Shown: one piece after another, positions 7,679 through 16,342 of the stretch | Layout: the number at the start of each line of letters is the position of its first letter | How positions within the stretch are numbered: position 1 is the first letter of the stretch | Origin: Blastopirellula sediminis | GTDB taxonomy: Bacteria; Planctomycetota; Planctomycetia; Pirellulales; Pirellulaceae | Reading direction: 5' to 3' | Assembly (NCBI RefSeq): GCF_020966755.1 | Contig: NZ_JAJKFT010000010.1 | Span: forward strand, 2,196,720-2,260,719 | DNA: 64,000 nt | The notes under the pieces: model-generated | Told to the model about the DNA's origin: nothing | Seen by the model: only the letters and a program-made list of their open reading frames with translations | Database searches by the model: none | Position numbers and translations under genes: made by a program

Positions 7679-8269
7679 TTGATGACTTGGCTTTTGGTTG
7701 GCGGCGGCGTCTGTGCTGGGGTCGTCTTGTTGTTGGTTTTGACGATCGTCGCCCTTTCGATTTACGGTTCGATTTCGGACGCGGCCGCCGAAAAGCGGAT
7801 CCGCGAGAATGGGAAGCCGGTGTTGGCGGTGTTGGTAATGGCCAACTCCGAATTCTTACGCAAACAAAGCATTGCGTCGGCGCCGGCGCTCGTCATCTTT
7901 ACGCTTGAACCTCCCTCGACTTCGTTGGCCGACGTGATGCGTGAATTGGCGTCGGAACTGTTTGAGCTCTACACGGCTGAGCCAGGGGACGTCGCCGGAA
8001 TGTCGAAGCCGCAGCGCAACGCGGCGGAGCGGCTCAAAGACGATTCCTATCGAGAAGCCCGTCGGACGCGCGTGCCGCTCGAATTATCCAGCGGACGCGT
8101 CATCTATATGGCCGACATCTGGATTGACCGAGACCGTCTGCCCGATCATGTGGCGTTTACGCGCGTGTTGGCCTGTATGGCCACCGGCCAGGACGAAGGG
8201 GAAATTATGGCGTTGCCGCTGGATGAAGATGGGGCGAAGCGGATCTACGCGGCGGTAGGGGCGTCGTAA
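7679..8269 (+). CDS. Membrane-anchored unknown protein
   Basis: A 196-residue protein. One N-terminal membrane segment (about 4-30, very Val/Leu-rich) precedes a cytoplasmic-looking alpha/beta domain of about 160 residues containing ADIWIDRDRLPD and VAFTRVLACMATGQDEGEIM. TTCGAGGCGG just upstream of the ATG at 7679 includes GAGG at ribosome-site distance. I do not recognise the family. It stands between the helicase and the convergent Cys-rich genes and is probably transcribed alone. Confidence 0.65.
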   Translation: MMTWLLVGGGVCAGVVLLLVLTIVALSIYGSISDAAAEKRIRENGKPVLAVLVMANSEFLRKQSIASAPALVIFTLEPPSTSLADVMRELASELFELYTAEPGDVAGMSKPQRNAAERLKDDSYREARRTRVPLELSSGRVIYMADIWIDRDRLPDHVAFTRVLACMATGQDEGEIMALPLDEDGAKRIYAAVGAS

Positions 8270-8275
8270 CGTGAC

Positions 8276-8542
8276 TTAGGCGATCGTGCAGAAGTCGTGC
8301 TCGCGAGTTTCGACCAACTCGTGCGATGGATCGAGCCGCGTGACGTGATCATCGCTCTGCGTGAGCAGGATCGGCAGTGCGACTTCCGAAGTTGGTTGTT
8401 TCTTCGGCGGAGGAGAACTCCAAGAGCCGCGGCAGCTGAAGCGAGAGATGCAGCCGGTACAAGGAGAGAACGCGACGCCATCCTGGTTCACTTGCTGTCC
8501 GCAGAAGGGAAGCAGCGTTACGGATTCGGTGAAATGGCTCAT
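8276..8542 (-). CDS. Small Cys-rich protein, tandem copy A
   Basis: An 88-residue protein with start MSHF at 8542, chosen because AAAGGGAGATC sits just before it and is identical in copy B. Cys residues 14, 28, 31 and 37 fall at exactly the same positions as in copy B (8833-9063). The shared core reads CxGCxSRFSCRG. The C-x13-C-x2-C-x5-C pattern could hold zinc or an iron-sulfur cluster; this is inference. A longer frame from 8602 exists, but the matching leader of copy B is shifted out of frame, so the leader is probably untranslated. There is no signal peptide. The middle and C-terminal parts diverge from copy B except for an ending CTIA versus CSLA. Unknown function. Confidence 0.65.
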   Translation of the reverse strand: MSHFTESVTLLPFCGQQVNQDGVAFSPCTGCISRFSCRGSWSSPPPKKQPTSEVALPILLTQSDDHVTRLDPSHELVETREHDFCTIA

Positions 8543-8600
8543 GATCTCCCTTTCCGAAAAAGGTGGGACCAGCGGCGATGGAATAGCCATCTGGCTACTC
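8543..8600 (-). promoter_or_regulatory. Leader of copy A, duplicated ahead of copy B
   Basis: The roughly 58 bases before the MSH start closely match 9064-9117 before copy B. They share GATCTCCCTTTC next to the start, then GCGGCGATG, GCCATCTG, ACTCATC and ATAGCT blocks (plus-strand reading). Conservation of non-coding leader as well as protein means the duplication included regulatory DNA. Confidence 0.6.
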
Positions 8601-8832
8601 ATCTATAGCTTGCCATTTCGCATCTGCGCAAAGCGTCTTGTGAATTTCTGAAGAGAGGCTGCAAGAAGAAAATTGCCAGAACGGCGATTCTTTTGCTCGA
8701 CGAACGACGCTCAAATCAGCGGATGCGAATGCGTCGTCGATGCGGGAAGGGGAGAGAAGGTCGCGCGGTTCAGGTTTTGCCCTGAGATCTCTGTTCGCGA
8801 CTTGGCGCCCCTTCCCGGTAGAAGAAGTGAGG

Positions 8833-9063
8833 CTAGGCGAGCGAGCAATACTCACTGGAGCGATCAGCTCGCGACTCGCAGGGCGTCGGAGCGTACGACG
8901 ACAACGTCGCGGCGCTGGTCGACTTTGCGGCGGTCGCATGACCGCATCCACGACAGCTGAAACGCGACATGCAACCGTCGCAAGGACAGTAGGCGGCGGC
9001 CAGCGGCGTCGTCTGATTGGTGCAGAAAAACGGCAGCGAATTACAGGCAGTTGGATGGCTCAT
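8833..9063 (-). CDS. Small Cys-rich protein, tandem copy B
   Basis: A 76-residue paralogue of copy A starting MSHP, with the same AAAGGGAGATC ribosome site. Cys14, Cys28, Cys31 and Cys37 match copy A exactly, inside YCPCDGCMSRFSCRGC. It has additional Cys at 7, 26, 40, 62 and 73, making it the more Cys-rich copy. There is no membrane segment and no known motif beyond the Cys pattern. The tail is Ser/Thr/Ala-rich and looks disordered. The pair lies on the opposite strand to the sigma/kinase genes that follow. A metal-binding or redox role is possible but unproven. Confidence 0.65.
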   Translation of the reverse strand: MSHPTACNSLPFFCTNQTTPLAAAYCPCDGCMSRFSCRGCGHATAAKSTSAATLSSYAPTPCESRADRSSEYCSLA

Positions 9064-9483
9064 GATCTCCCTTTCGTGAGTGCGAGGGGCGCGGCGATGA
9101 ATTTGCCATCTGATGACTCATCGATAGCTCCTTGATAAGGGGCTATGCAGGCGTCCGCTCAATTTCAAAAAGTGGTCTCAATGTCCGACGTCCAAATTGC
9201 CAGTACGACAATTCCGCCTCTTGGCGAACTAGCGTTTTCTATTGGATCTAAATGTCCAGTTTACCAAATGTCCGCGTTTGGAAAAGGGAGAAAATCAAGA
9301 ACATCCATGAAGAATGCTTACGGCGAATTCCTGGGAATAGATTGGCGATTTCGGCACGAGAAAGGTAATAGCAGCTCCATTCTTTCGGGCGGTATGCGTG
9401 CTACAATAAAGCGGCGGTTCCGATGGTCTGGACGCCGCACTTCAAGACTTTCTCCCCATTGATAGCGACAGGCCGGGCAGGGC
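9064..9483. other. 420-bp divergent intergenic region
   Basis: It holds the duplicated leader of copy B (9064-9117) and a candidate extended -10 (TGCTACAAT, 9399-9407) facing the sigma-factor gene. A 105-codon open frame at 9145-9462 has no recognisable content and is not treated as a gene. The rest is AT-richer than its surroundings with no clear repeats. Confidence 0.6.
9399..9407 (+). promoter_or_regulatory. Candidate extended -10 for the sigma/kinase pair
   Basis: TGCTACAAT matches the TGnTATAAT extended -10 form. It lies about 77 bases upstream of the sigma start. No good -35 is visible at the expected distance, which is tolerated for extended -10 promoters. Confidence 0.4.
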
Positions 9484-10074
9484 ATGGCGGACGAATCAAT
9501 CGATATCGCGGAGCTCATCCGCCAAATCCGCCGTGGGCAACCGGCCGCGGCTGAGCAGTTGTTTCGTTATTACGAGCCAGAGATTCGGGCCGAAATTCGG
9601 TATCGCTTGCGGAGTACTGCGGTGCGCCGCGTGGTCGACTCGCAGGACATCTGCCAGTCGGTGATGATCTCGTTCTTTTTGCGCGTCGGCGCCGGGCAGT
9701 ACGAAATTGCCGAGCCCCAAGAGCTGCTGCAACTGCTGCTGAAAATTGCTCGCAATAAGACGAACGACGCCTATCGCGCCCAACTGGCCGACAAGCGAGA
9801 CGTCCGCCGGGTACGTTCGCTGGACGCAGCGAAAGAGTTGGAGGAGAAAGTGGGCCGGGAGAAAGTGGCGACCAATGCCGCGGAAATGGCCGACCTGTTG
9901 CAAGAGTTGGAGCGTCAACTGTCGACGCAAGAGTTTGAGATTGCGTCCCTGCGTCGACAAGGTTTTCAGTGGGATGAAATCGGACAGAAGATGGGGGAAT
10001 CGCCGGAGGCGCTTCGCAAACGATTTCATCGCGCCGTCGAGCGAATTGGGCGCACGTTGACTCCTTGGTTTTAG
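9484..10074 (+). CDS. ECF-like RNA polymerase sigma factor
   Basis: A 196-residue sigma-70 family protein of the short ECF type common in planctomycetes. The sigma-2 region spans about 12-95 (FRYYEPEIRAEIRYRL, VDSQDICQSVMISFF). A Glu/Lys-rich linker follows, then a sigma-4 helix-turn-helix at about 135-190 (QGFQWDEIGQKMGESPEALRKRFHRAV). ECF factors redirect RNA polymerase to a small regulon. Its last codons overlap the region before the Ser/Thr kinase gene, so the two are almost certainly co-transcribed. In such pairs the kinase is thought to control the sigma factor, since no anti-sigma gene is present. That is family knowledge applied here, not shown by the sequence. Confidence 0.9.
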   Translation: MADESIDIAELIRQIRRGQPAAAEQLFRYYEPEIRAEIRYRLRSTAVRRVVDSQDICQSVMISFFLRVGAGQYEIAEPQELLQLLLKIARNKTNDAYRAQLADKRDVRRVRSLDAAKELEEKVGREKVATNAAEMADLLQELERQLSTQEFEIASLRRQGFQWDEIGQKMGESPEALRKRFHRAVERIGRTLTPWF

Positions 10075-10082
10075 GAACGCCG

Positions 10083-11816
10083 ATGGATATGCATGAGCAC
10101 GACGATTCGCGTTCCCCTTACCGACTCATCGATCGGCTTTGCCATGACCAGACGCGCCGGTGGCGCGAAGGGGAACAGCCGACCGTCGAGCAATATCTTT
10201 CGCAGCACCCGGAACTCGCGGACAACGAGGAGGATTTATTCGATCTGGTCTACAACGAACTGCAGTTGCGCCGGACGCTGTTGGGAAGTGAGTTTGAGCT
10301 TTCCGAACTAACCGCCCGCTTTCCGCAGTTCTCGCGTCGACTGGAGCGGCAGTTGCAGCTGCATGAGGCGATCCAGTCCCTCAAAGACTCGAGTAAATCG
10401 ACGCGCGAAACCTTGACGGGCGGTTCCCCAACCCCGGCGACCTTAGGATTGTCGCCTGGTCAGCAATTGGGGCGTTATCGGGTGCAGCGATTAATCGGGG
10501 CTGGCGGTTTCGGCGTCGTCTACTTGGCGACCGATACGCAACTGAATCGAGACGTCGCTCTGAAGATCCCCCGCGTTGATGATCTCCCTGACTTGCAGCG
10601 GAAGCGTTTTCTGCAAGAAGCGGAGTTGGCGGCGTCGCTGGAGCACCCGCATCTCGTCGCGGTCTACGACGCTGGACAAATTGATGAGGTTTCGTACATC
10701 GCTTCGGCATTCTGTCCAGGCCGGAACTTGGCGCAATATCTGCGCGAACATGGGCAGCCCCGCAACGTCCGGACGGCTGTCGAGATCGCGGCGCGTTTGG
10801 CTGATGCGATGGATCACGCGCACCAACGAGGGGTCGTGCATCGCGACTTGAAGCCAAGCAACGTGATGCTGACGAACAAACCGTGCGGCGATTTGCCGTT
10901 TACGCCGCAGATCACCGATTTCGGCCTCGCGAAGTTGGGGGAGCAGCGGATGCGCGAGACCACCACCAGCTTGGTGATGGGAACGCCCCTTTACATGGCG
11001 CCGGAGCAATATCGGGGACGCGGTCCGACCGGCGAGCATACCGACATTTATGCGCTCGGCGTCATCCTCTACGAAATGCTGACCGGCAAGCCGCCGTACG
11101 AAGGAGAGAATTACTTCGAAGTGGCGAACGCCGTGATTCGCGGGCAAATCGTTTCGCCGCAGCGACTGAATCCCGCCGTTTCCCGTGATCTGGCGGCGAT
11201 CGTCTTGCAATGCATCGAACGCGATCCTGCACATCGCTACAAGAATTGCTCCGAATTGGCTCGCGATCTCCGTCTCGCCTTAGCGGGCCGACGGGTCAGT
11301 ATTCGTCGCCCGAACGCTTGGGAACGCTTTGTTCAATGGGCCAACGAACAGCAGCGCGTCTATGACGCTGGCGCCGTCGCATGTTGGTTGGCGGTCTGCA
11401 TGGTGATTTGGATGACGACCACGAACATTGGCGCCGAGTTGCTGTTCGCCGGTAACAAAGATGTGGAGAACGCCGATCTCGCCAGCGAACATGTCACCGC
11501 CGCCGTGATGGTCTTGACCCTCGTCTTGCCGTTGTTTTTGGCTGGGGTCGCAGTTCTGCGCGACAAGGCATGGGGGATTTATCTCGGCATCCTCCTTACC
11601 GCGATCCCGGTCATAATGACGCTCCTTTCGATTAGCGACGATCCCGTCGTGCACAAAACGGTCTACGGCGACAATCTGCTGGCCCGCTTCTTGGTTTTCA
11701 CGCTCGTCTTTCTTACCCATTTCGTCCTCTTGGTGATGATGACGAACGCCCTGCGCGTCGTCTGGCGCGAGCGATGGCTAACGCGTCGTTATTCTCAGAC
11801 CGAGTCGAAAGAGTAA
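10083..11816 (+). CDS. Membrane-tethered Ser/Thr protein kinase
   Basis: A 577-residue Hanks-type kinase; the frame can extend to a TTG at 10065, but ATG 10083 is preferred. The N-terminal 125 residues are a helical adaptor-like region. The kinase has P-loop GAGGFG (139-144), catalytic Lys161 (VALKIPR), HRDLKPSN with Asp255, DFG with Asp279, and an APEQY activation-end motif. All catalytic residues are present. About four membrane segments fill the last 150 residues, so the kinase faces the cytoplasm with no large outer sensor. It follows the ECF sigma gene within a few bases, pointing to a sigma-kinase signalling unit. It is paralogous in plan to the kinase at 39602-41092. Confidence 0.9.
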   Translation: MDMHEHDDSRSPYRLIDRLCHDQTRRWREGEQPTVEQYLSQHPELADNEEDLFDLVYNELQLRRTLLGSEFELSELTARFPQFSRRLERQLQLHEAIQSLKDSSKSTRETLTGGSPTPATLGLSPGQQLGRYRVQRLIGAGGFGVVYLATDTQLNRDVALKIPRVDDLPDLQRKRFLQEAELAASLEHPHLVAVYDAGQIDEVSYIASAFCPGRNLAQYLREHGQPRNVRTAVEIAARLADAMDHAHQRGVVHRDLKPSNVMLTNKPCGDLPFTPQITDFGLAKLGEQRMRETTTSLVMGTPLYMAPEQYRGRGPTGEHTDIYALGVILYEMLTGKPPYEGENYFEVANAVIRGQIVSPQRLNPAVSRDLAAIVLQCIERDPAHRYKNCSELARDLRLALAGRRVSIRRPNAWERFVQWANEQQRVYDAGAVACWLAVCMVIWMTTTNIGAELLFAGNKDVENADLASEHVTAAVMVLTLVLPLFLAGVAVLRDKAWGIYLGILLTAIPVIMTLLSISDDPVVHKTVYGDNLLARFLVFTLVFLTHFVLLVMMTNALRVVWRERWLTRRYSQTESKE

Positions 11817-11836
11817 ACCGCAAAGAGAGAGCGTCG

Positions 11837-13282
11837 TTAGAACAAAGGCTCCGCCATCTCCTGATTGAGACTTCGCCAGACGCGGAGGAGGTCCTCTTTC
11901 CGCTTCCCCAGCTCCGGCGACGCCGACAGATCGGTTTCTTCGCTGGCGTCGCTCCCCAGGTCATACAGTTCCCAGTCGGTCTCAGAACCGTAGCCCCGAT
12001 CGGTCACGATCTTCCAGTTTCCTTGTCGTAATGCAGCTCGCTTTCCTTGACGCCAATAGAGCGTCCGCTCTGGTGGAGCGGCCGACAAACTTTGCGTCCA
12101 CGACACGCCGTCGAGCGGATACGGCGTCGGGCGACCGACTAGCTCCGCCATGGTCGCGTAGAGATCGAGCGAGCTGACGACGTTGTCGGTCGTCGAGCCT
12201 GCCTTCGTATGTCCAGGCCAATGCAGGATCATCGGAATCCGAATTCCCCCTTCGTACATCGAACCTTTCCCCGCTCGCAGCGGCAAATTGCTGGCGGTCG
12301 TCTCGCGCGTCGGTCCGCCGTTGTCGCTGAAAAAGAGGATCAACGTGTTGTCCATCTGGTTAGTGTCTTTCACGGTCTGCAGAATCGCGCCGATGCTTTT
12401 GTCCAGATCGGCCAGCATCGACAGAAAGATCCGGCGGTGGATGTCTTCCACGTCAGCGAACTGCTCCAGCGTCTCATTCTTCGCTTGGAGCGGACTGTGA
12501 ACCGCGTTGTAGGAGACGTACAGGAACCACGGATTCCGTTGATAACGCTCTATAAACGACACCGATTCTCGCGTGATCGCGTCGGTCAAATAGTCGAGTT
12601 CCTGAACCGGCTGACCGCCGCGCAAAATGGGATTGTTGGCGTCATAGGCCGGTTCGTCATGCCCCATGTGCGACGAATAGATGAGCTGGCCATTGATTGC
12701 GTAACGTTCGCCGGCGCCGCTGGGGAGTCCACGTCGACGGAGCCAAGTGGTCGTCCCTTGCCAGGGAGAGGGAACGAAGTAATGTCCCTCATGCAGAAAG
12801 CCATAGAACTCGTCGAAGCCATGACGCTGCGGATGAAAGTCGGCGGCGCCTCCTAAGTGCCACTTGCCGACCAGACCGGTCGTGTAGCCTTCGTCATGCA
12901 GATACTCGGCCAACGTCTTTTGTTGCAAGGGAATCCCGGTGCCGAGATCATCATTGCGAGCGCCGATCGGATTGAACTCGTAACCGAATCGCGTCGGAAA
13001 TCGTCCCGATAGAAAGCCGGCGCGACTGGGACTGCAATTGGGCGCCGCGACGTACGCTTGCCGACACAAAAGCGACTTGGCGGCAAACTGATCGATGTGC
13101 GGCGTGCGCACCTGCGTATTGCCAACGCAACCGAGTTCCGCGTAGCCGAGATCATCAGCGACCAGCAGCAAGACGTTAGGCGGCCGAATAGCTTTCGCTT
13201 CGTCCGCGCGTGTCGCCGGCAGAAAGAATCCCATCGTCATGAGAACGCAAAGCGGCAAGCGGATATCAAGCGAGCGAGTCAT
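11837..13282 (-). CDS. Secreted sulfatase
   Basis: A 481-residue type I sulfatase exported by an N-terminal signal peptide (LCVLMTMGFFLPATRADE). Metal ligands Asp43-Asp44 (VADDLGYAE) and the formylglycine motif CSPSR (Cys83-Arg87) are intact. The Cys must be oxidised by a formylglycine-generating enzyme, which is not in this window. WPGHTKAGSTTDNVVSS and SDNGG are further family signatures. Sulfatases of this type remove sulfate from polysaccharides or small esters, and planctomycetes carry many for marine glycans. No glycoside hydrolase or polysaccharide-use cluster adjoins it, so the substrate cannot be named. It converges on the kinase gene with a 20-base gap. Confidence 0.92.
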   Translation of the reverse strand: MTRSLDIRLPLCVLMTMGFFLPATRADEAKAIRPPNVLLLVADDLGYAELGCVGNTQVRTPHIDQFAAKSLLCRQAYVAAPNCSPSRAGFLSGRFPTRFGYEFNPIGARNDDLGTGIPLQQKTLAEYLHDEGYTTGLVGKWHLGGAADFHPQRHGFDEFYGFLHEGHYFVPSPWQGTTTWLRRRGLPSGAGERYAINGQLIYSSHMGHDEPAYDANNPILRGGQPVQELDYLTDAITRESVSFIERYQRNPWFLYVSYNAVHSPLQAKNETLEQFADVEDIHRRIFLSMLADLDKSIGAILQTVKDTNQMDNTLILFFSDNGGPTRETTASNLPLRAGKGSMYEGGIRIPMILHWPGHTKAGSTTDNVVSSLDLYATMAELVGRPTPYPLDGVSWTQSLSAAPPERTLYWRQGKRAALRQGNWKIVTDRGYGSETDWELYDLGSDASEETDLSASPELGKRKEDLLRVWRSLNQEMAEPLF

Positions 13283-13444
13283 CGTACCTTCGCAGCCAAA
13301 TGGAGGAGGGGGGCGAAGCTGGAACGGAACTCGTCGAGTGCGATCAGGAGGGGAGGAGTTCGGCGCTTCGCAGGAGGACTCGTTCCATAATAGGGGAACG
13401 AGATTCCGATTCCATCGGTTTTTGCCGAATTCCGTTTTCGCCTC

Positions 13445-13882
13445 TTACGCGGCTGACTGGCGGTTAACCAGGTCGTGCGTGATCGCCGAAAAGACTTGAC
13501 GCAGTCGGTCGAACTCGCGATCTTCTCCCTGAAACATCACCAGCACTTTGGCGTCAGGGAACTCAAAAGCGCGGACCTGTGCCTGGACGAGCATGTCGAG
13601 GCAATAAAAGTGCATGTTAGCGCCGTACGTTTCGTAATCCGCGAACGTTTCGGTCGTCATCTCGTATTCGAAGTCGTCGTACGTCTCGTCCATCGCGACC
13701 ACCACGGCGTCGATCGCTTCCCGCAGATCAGTGTCGCTGGGATGGACCGTGATGTTCCAGAAGGCGTCGCTGGGACTGTAGACCGAGGTCGAGCGGGGCC
13801 ACTCTTGGGCTTGTTCTTCCACCAGCTTCCAGTTCTCGGGATAGGAGAAGCTGATCCCAAAATTTTCGTAAACGGCCGCCAT
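13445..13882 (-). CDS. PsbP/DcrB-fold small protein
   Basis: A 145-residue protein that resembles the DUF1795/DcrB/PsbP-like fold, with an opening YENFGISFSYPENWKLVEE (an 'F-PenW' signature) followed by a beta-sheet core and a closing helix. There is no signal peptide, so it is probably cytoplasmic. Members of this fold have diverse and mostly unknown roles. It stands alone between the sulfatase and the TPR lipoprotein, whose gene runs the other way. The fold assignment is by motif resemblance only. Confidence 0.6.
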   Translation of the reverse strand: MAAVYENFGISFSYPENWKLVEEQAQEWPRSTSVYSPSDAFWNITVHPSDTDLREAIDAVVVAMDETYDDFEYEMTTETFADYETYGANMHFYCLDMLVQAQVRAFEFPDAKVLVMFQGEDREFDRLRQVFSAITHDLVNRQSAA

Positions 13883-14081
13883 CGGTCGGGCTCCCAGGGA
13901 CGATTAGTTCTCTAAACACCCGATTTTACCGATCTGGGCAAGAAACGTAACCGGCGCCGCTCTGGCTGGATTTGGCCGGTTTTGATATCGTCCGGCGCCA
14001 ATACCTTCCTCCCCCTCAAATTTACCGCTTATGCTGCGGCTTTTCGGCGATTGCAGAGATCGAATTTCGTGCCAGACCGGC

Positions 14082-14978
14082 ATGCAGGTCGTGCTGCGCC
14101 TGGTTCTGGCGGGAACTCTGCTAGCACTGACCGGCTGTGCCGCCTTTTCGCGGCATAGCGCCGAGCATCAAAAGGTGGTCAACGGGCGATTGCTGACGCA
14201 GCAAGGAGTTGACGCCCTGCAGCGCGGCGACGTCGAACGGGCCGAATCGCTGTTGTCCAAAGCGAAGAAGTCGTGCCCGGTCGACGTGCATACTCGATCG
14301 CAATACGCCGAAGCGCTCCATCGCAAGGGAGACATCGACGGCGCGATTGTCGAAATGAAAGAGGCGATTCGCATCTCGGGGGACGACGCCAACCTGATGG
14401 TTCGTCTGGGACGCATCTACTATCTTGCCGGTCGTTTGCCGGAAGCCAGCGAGCAGGCGGACCAGTCGATCGCCAAGTATCCGCGCAATGCCGACGCCTG
14501 GCTGTTGGCCGGCGATCTGGCTGAGCGGCGCGGCGATTGGAAAGGCGCCGAAGCGTGTTACCTGCGTTGCGCTTCGTTTGCCGAAGACTTGCCGCCGGTT
14601 CACATTCGGCTGGCTCGGACGCAGCGTCATCTCTCTCAGCCGGACCGTTCGCTAGCGAGTCTGACTCGCGCCGAACGCGCCTATCCGCAGGGAGAAGCGC
14701 CGCTCGAGCTATTGGTCGAACAAGGGTATACCTGCCAAGCGGCGGGACGCTACGAATCGGCTTGCGACTACTTCGTCGCCGCGATGGAAAAGGGGGCGCC
14801 GACGCCGGAGCTGATGTCTCGTTTGGCGCAATGCGAGCTGGCGGCGGGACGGATCGCGCGGGCCGAATGGGCTTTGCGGCAAACTTTATCGATGGATCCG
14901 CAAAACGCGCGAGGACGAGAGATCGCCGCAGAAATCCCCCTTGCTCGGCAGCGAATGGAGGAGACGCTGCGGCGATAG
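14082..14978 (+). CDS. TPR lipoprotein
   Basis: A 299-residue lipoprotein if translation begins at ATG 14082; an upstream ATG at 14031 would add 17 residues but spoil the signal peptide. The lipobox LTGC places the lipidated Cys at residue 19. The rest is a chain of tetratricopeptide repeats (GVDALQRGDVERAESLLSKA, ADAWLLAGDLAERRGDWKGA and more) covering most of the mature protein. Such proteins sit on the outer face of the inner membrane or in the outer membrane and scaffold complexes. There is no partner gene next to it. The repeats and lipobox are clear, but the role is unknown. Confidence 0.8.
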   Translation: MQVVLRLVLAGTLLALTGCAAFSRHSAEHQKVVNGRLLTQQGVDALQRGDVERAESLLSKAKKSCPVDVHTRSQYAEALHRKGDIDGAIVEMKEAIRISGDDANLMVRLGRIYYLAGRLPEASEQADQSIAKYPRNADAWLLAGDLAERRGDWKGAEACYLRCASFAEDLPPVHIRLARTQRHLSQPDRSLASLTRAERAYPQGEAPLELLVEQGYTCQAAGRYESACDYFVAAMEKGAPTPELMSRLAQCELAAGRIARAEWALRQTLSMDPQNARGREIAAEIPLARQRMEETLRR

Positions 14979-15054
14979 CCGCACAATCGCTACGACCGGC
15001 GTAACCCTACGCTGGATAGCTCATGCGGCGTAGCGCTTAGCGGGTGGCGTCCGT

Positions 15055-15082
15055 TTGACAAGCGTCGGTTCGGTTCTACGTT
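15055..15082 (+). promoter_or_regulatory. Promoter before the 74-residue gene
   Basis: Consensus -35 TTGACA (15055-15060) and TACGTT (15077-15082) are spaced by 16 bases. The start codon of the small gene lies about 60 bases downstream. Confidence 0.5.
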
Positions 15083-15142
15083 ATCCCTAGAAGCGCCAAA
15101 GTCGGCGAATTATTCACTGACACGGGGAACCGAGGTTCAATC

Positions 15143-15367
15143 ATGTCACACTTGCTTGACGCGAATTTTGTGGATCGGCGCGATCCGAATCGACAATCTT
15201 CGCAACAGCACGAACGACGCCAATTTTCCAACAGTCATAGCGACCTGTCGGATGCGGCTCGTGAGATTGCGGACGCGATTGACGGCTATAAGATCAAGCA
15301 TCGCCGTCGTTTCGTGACCTACGAAGAGATCTTCCAGGTAATCTCGGAACTTGGCTATCACAAATAG
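15143..15367 (+). CDS. 74-residue conserved-looking small protein
   Basis: A small soluble protein. The first 35 residues are polar and Gln/Arg/Asp-rich (disordered). The second half is a well-formed two-helix region (SDAAREIADAIDGYKIKHRR, TYEEIFQVISELGY) that could be a small helical binding domain. The ATG is preceded by a clear promoter candidate (15055-15082) and a polar leader. It is too short for the family to be recognised. The helical C-terminus with a basic KHRRRF patch might bind nucleic acid or a partner protein, which is speculative. It converges on the CNNM gene. Confidence 0.6.
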   Translation: MSHLLDANFVDRRDPNRQSSQQHERRQFSNSHSDLSDAAREIADAIDGYKIKHRRRFVTYEEIFQVISELGYHK

Positions 15368-15376
15368 TCGGCGCCG

Positions 15377-16342
15377 TTAGCTTTCGCTGTACAAGATCGG
15401 CCGCATTAGCTGGTCCAGAGTGACGATTCCCAACGTCTTCCCGTCGCGGGCTTTGACGATGGCCATGCTTTCCCCACTGCTTTGCATTCTTAGCAGCGCT
15501 GCGATCTGCGTATCGCTACCGGCGACCACCGGCAGCACGCGATACGACTGAATCGTCTTTTCCGGCGCCAGAATCAGATCGCACGTCCGCAGATAGCCGA
15601 CGATGTCGCTCTTCTCTCCCTTGTTCGCCACCGGCAGCGAGCTGACCTTGTTCTTCTTGGCGTAGGCCAGGGCCGCCGACTTGTCCGCGCCCAGAGTCGC
15701 CACATGGGTTCGCGACAGCGGCGTCGCCAAAGCGCCGACCGATTGATTCGCCACCGCGAACAGACCTTGCGCCAATCGCCGTTGCCCGGCGTTCAACAGT
15801 CCCGCTTCGCCCCCTTCTTCCAGCACATCTTCCAGCTCTTTGCGGGCCAGTTGCAAGCGAACTTGCGTCGGCGATTCGCCGAGCAACCACTGCAGCGCTT
15901 GTCCCAGCACCCACAGCACGGCCGAGAACGGCGCGAAGAGAATGGTCACCAAGAAGAACAACGGACTGCCGCGCAGCAGCAGTTTGTTGGGGGCATGAAA
16001 GAAGAGGTTCTTCGGCAGCGATTCGCCGTAGACGAAGAGGGCCGGAGCGAGCAGGGTCGGCAGTAACAACTCGGCGGTCGAATTGCCTGGGAAGAGCGCG
16101 CCCGCCGCGAGCACGATCGACAACGAGACGAGGTAGTTCGCCAGGTTGTTGCCGATCAGCGTCGTCGCAACGAACAGCGCTGGATGGTTGGTCAGGAACA
16201 GCAGGAACTTCGCCAGGAAGCGGCCGTCGAGCGCATCCAGGACCAGGCGGATCCGTGTGACCCGATAAAAGCCGGTTTCGGTGCCGCTGAAAAACGCTGA
16301 CAGAAACACGGAGAAGAAGAATAGTCCCACGATCCAGATCAT
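15377..16342 (-). CDS. CNNM/DUF21 membrane protein with CBS domain
   Basis: A 321-residue membrane protein of the hemolysin-like/CNNM family. The DUF21 membrane region fills about residues 1-165, with helices including IWIVGLFFFSVFLSAFFSGTE. A CBS pair follows at about 195-315. It lacks the C-terminal CorC domain present in its upstream partner. The families act in magnesium or cobalt transport or efflux, with CBS domains sensing adenylates. Its start overlaps the stop of the partner gene (16339-17610) by four bases, giving translational coupling, and the two may form a heteromer. The transported ion is not shown here. Confidence 0.85.
   Translation of the reverse strand: MIWIVGLFFFSVFLSAFFSGTETGFYRVTRIRLVLDALDGRFLAKFLLFLTNHPALFVATTLIGNNLANYLVSLSIVLAAGALFPGNSTAELLLPTLLAPALFVYGESLPKNLFFHAPNKLLLRGSPLFFLVTILFAPFSAVLWVLGQALQWLLGESPTQVRLQLARKELEDVLEEGGEAGLLNAGQRRLAQGLFAVANQSVGALATPLSRTHVATLGADKSAALAYAKKNKVSSLPVANKGEKSDIVGYLRTCDLILAPEKTIQSYRVLPVVAGSDTQIAALLRMQSSGESMAIVKARDGKTLGIVTLDQLMRPILYSES

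Noticed and set aside
9145-9462. A 105-residue open frame before the sigma gene
   Set aside because: Residue content is random-looking and it lacks a ribosome site; the region behaves like a promoter region.
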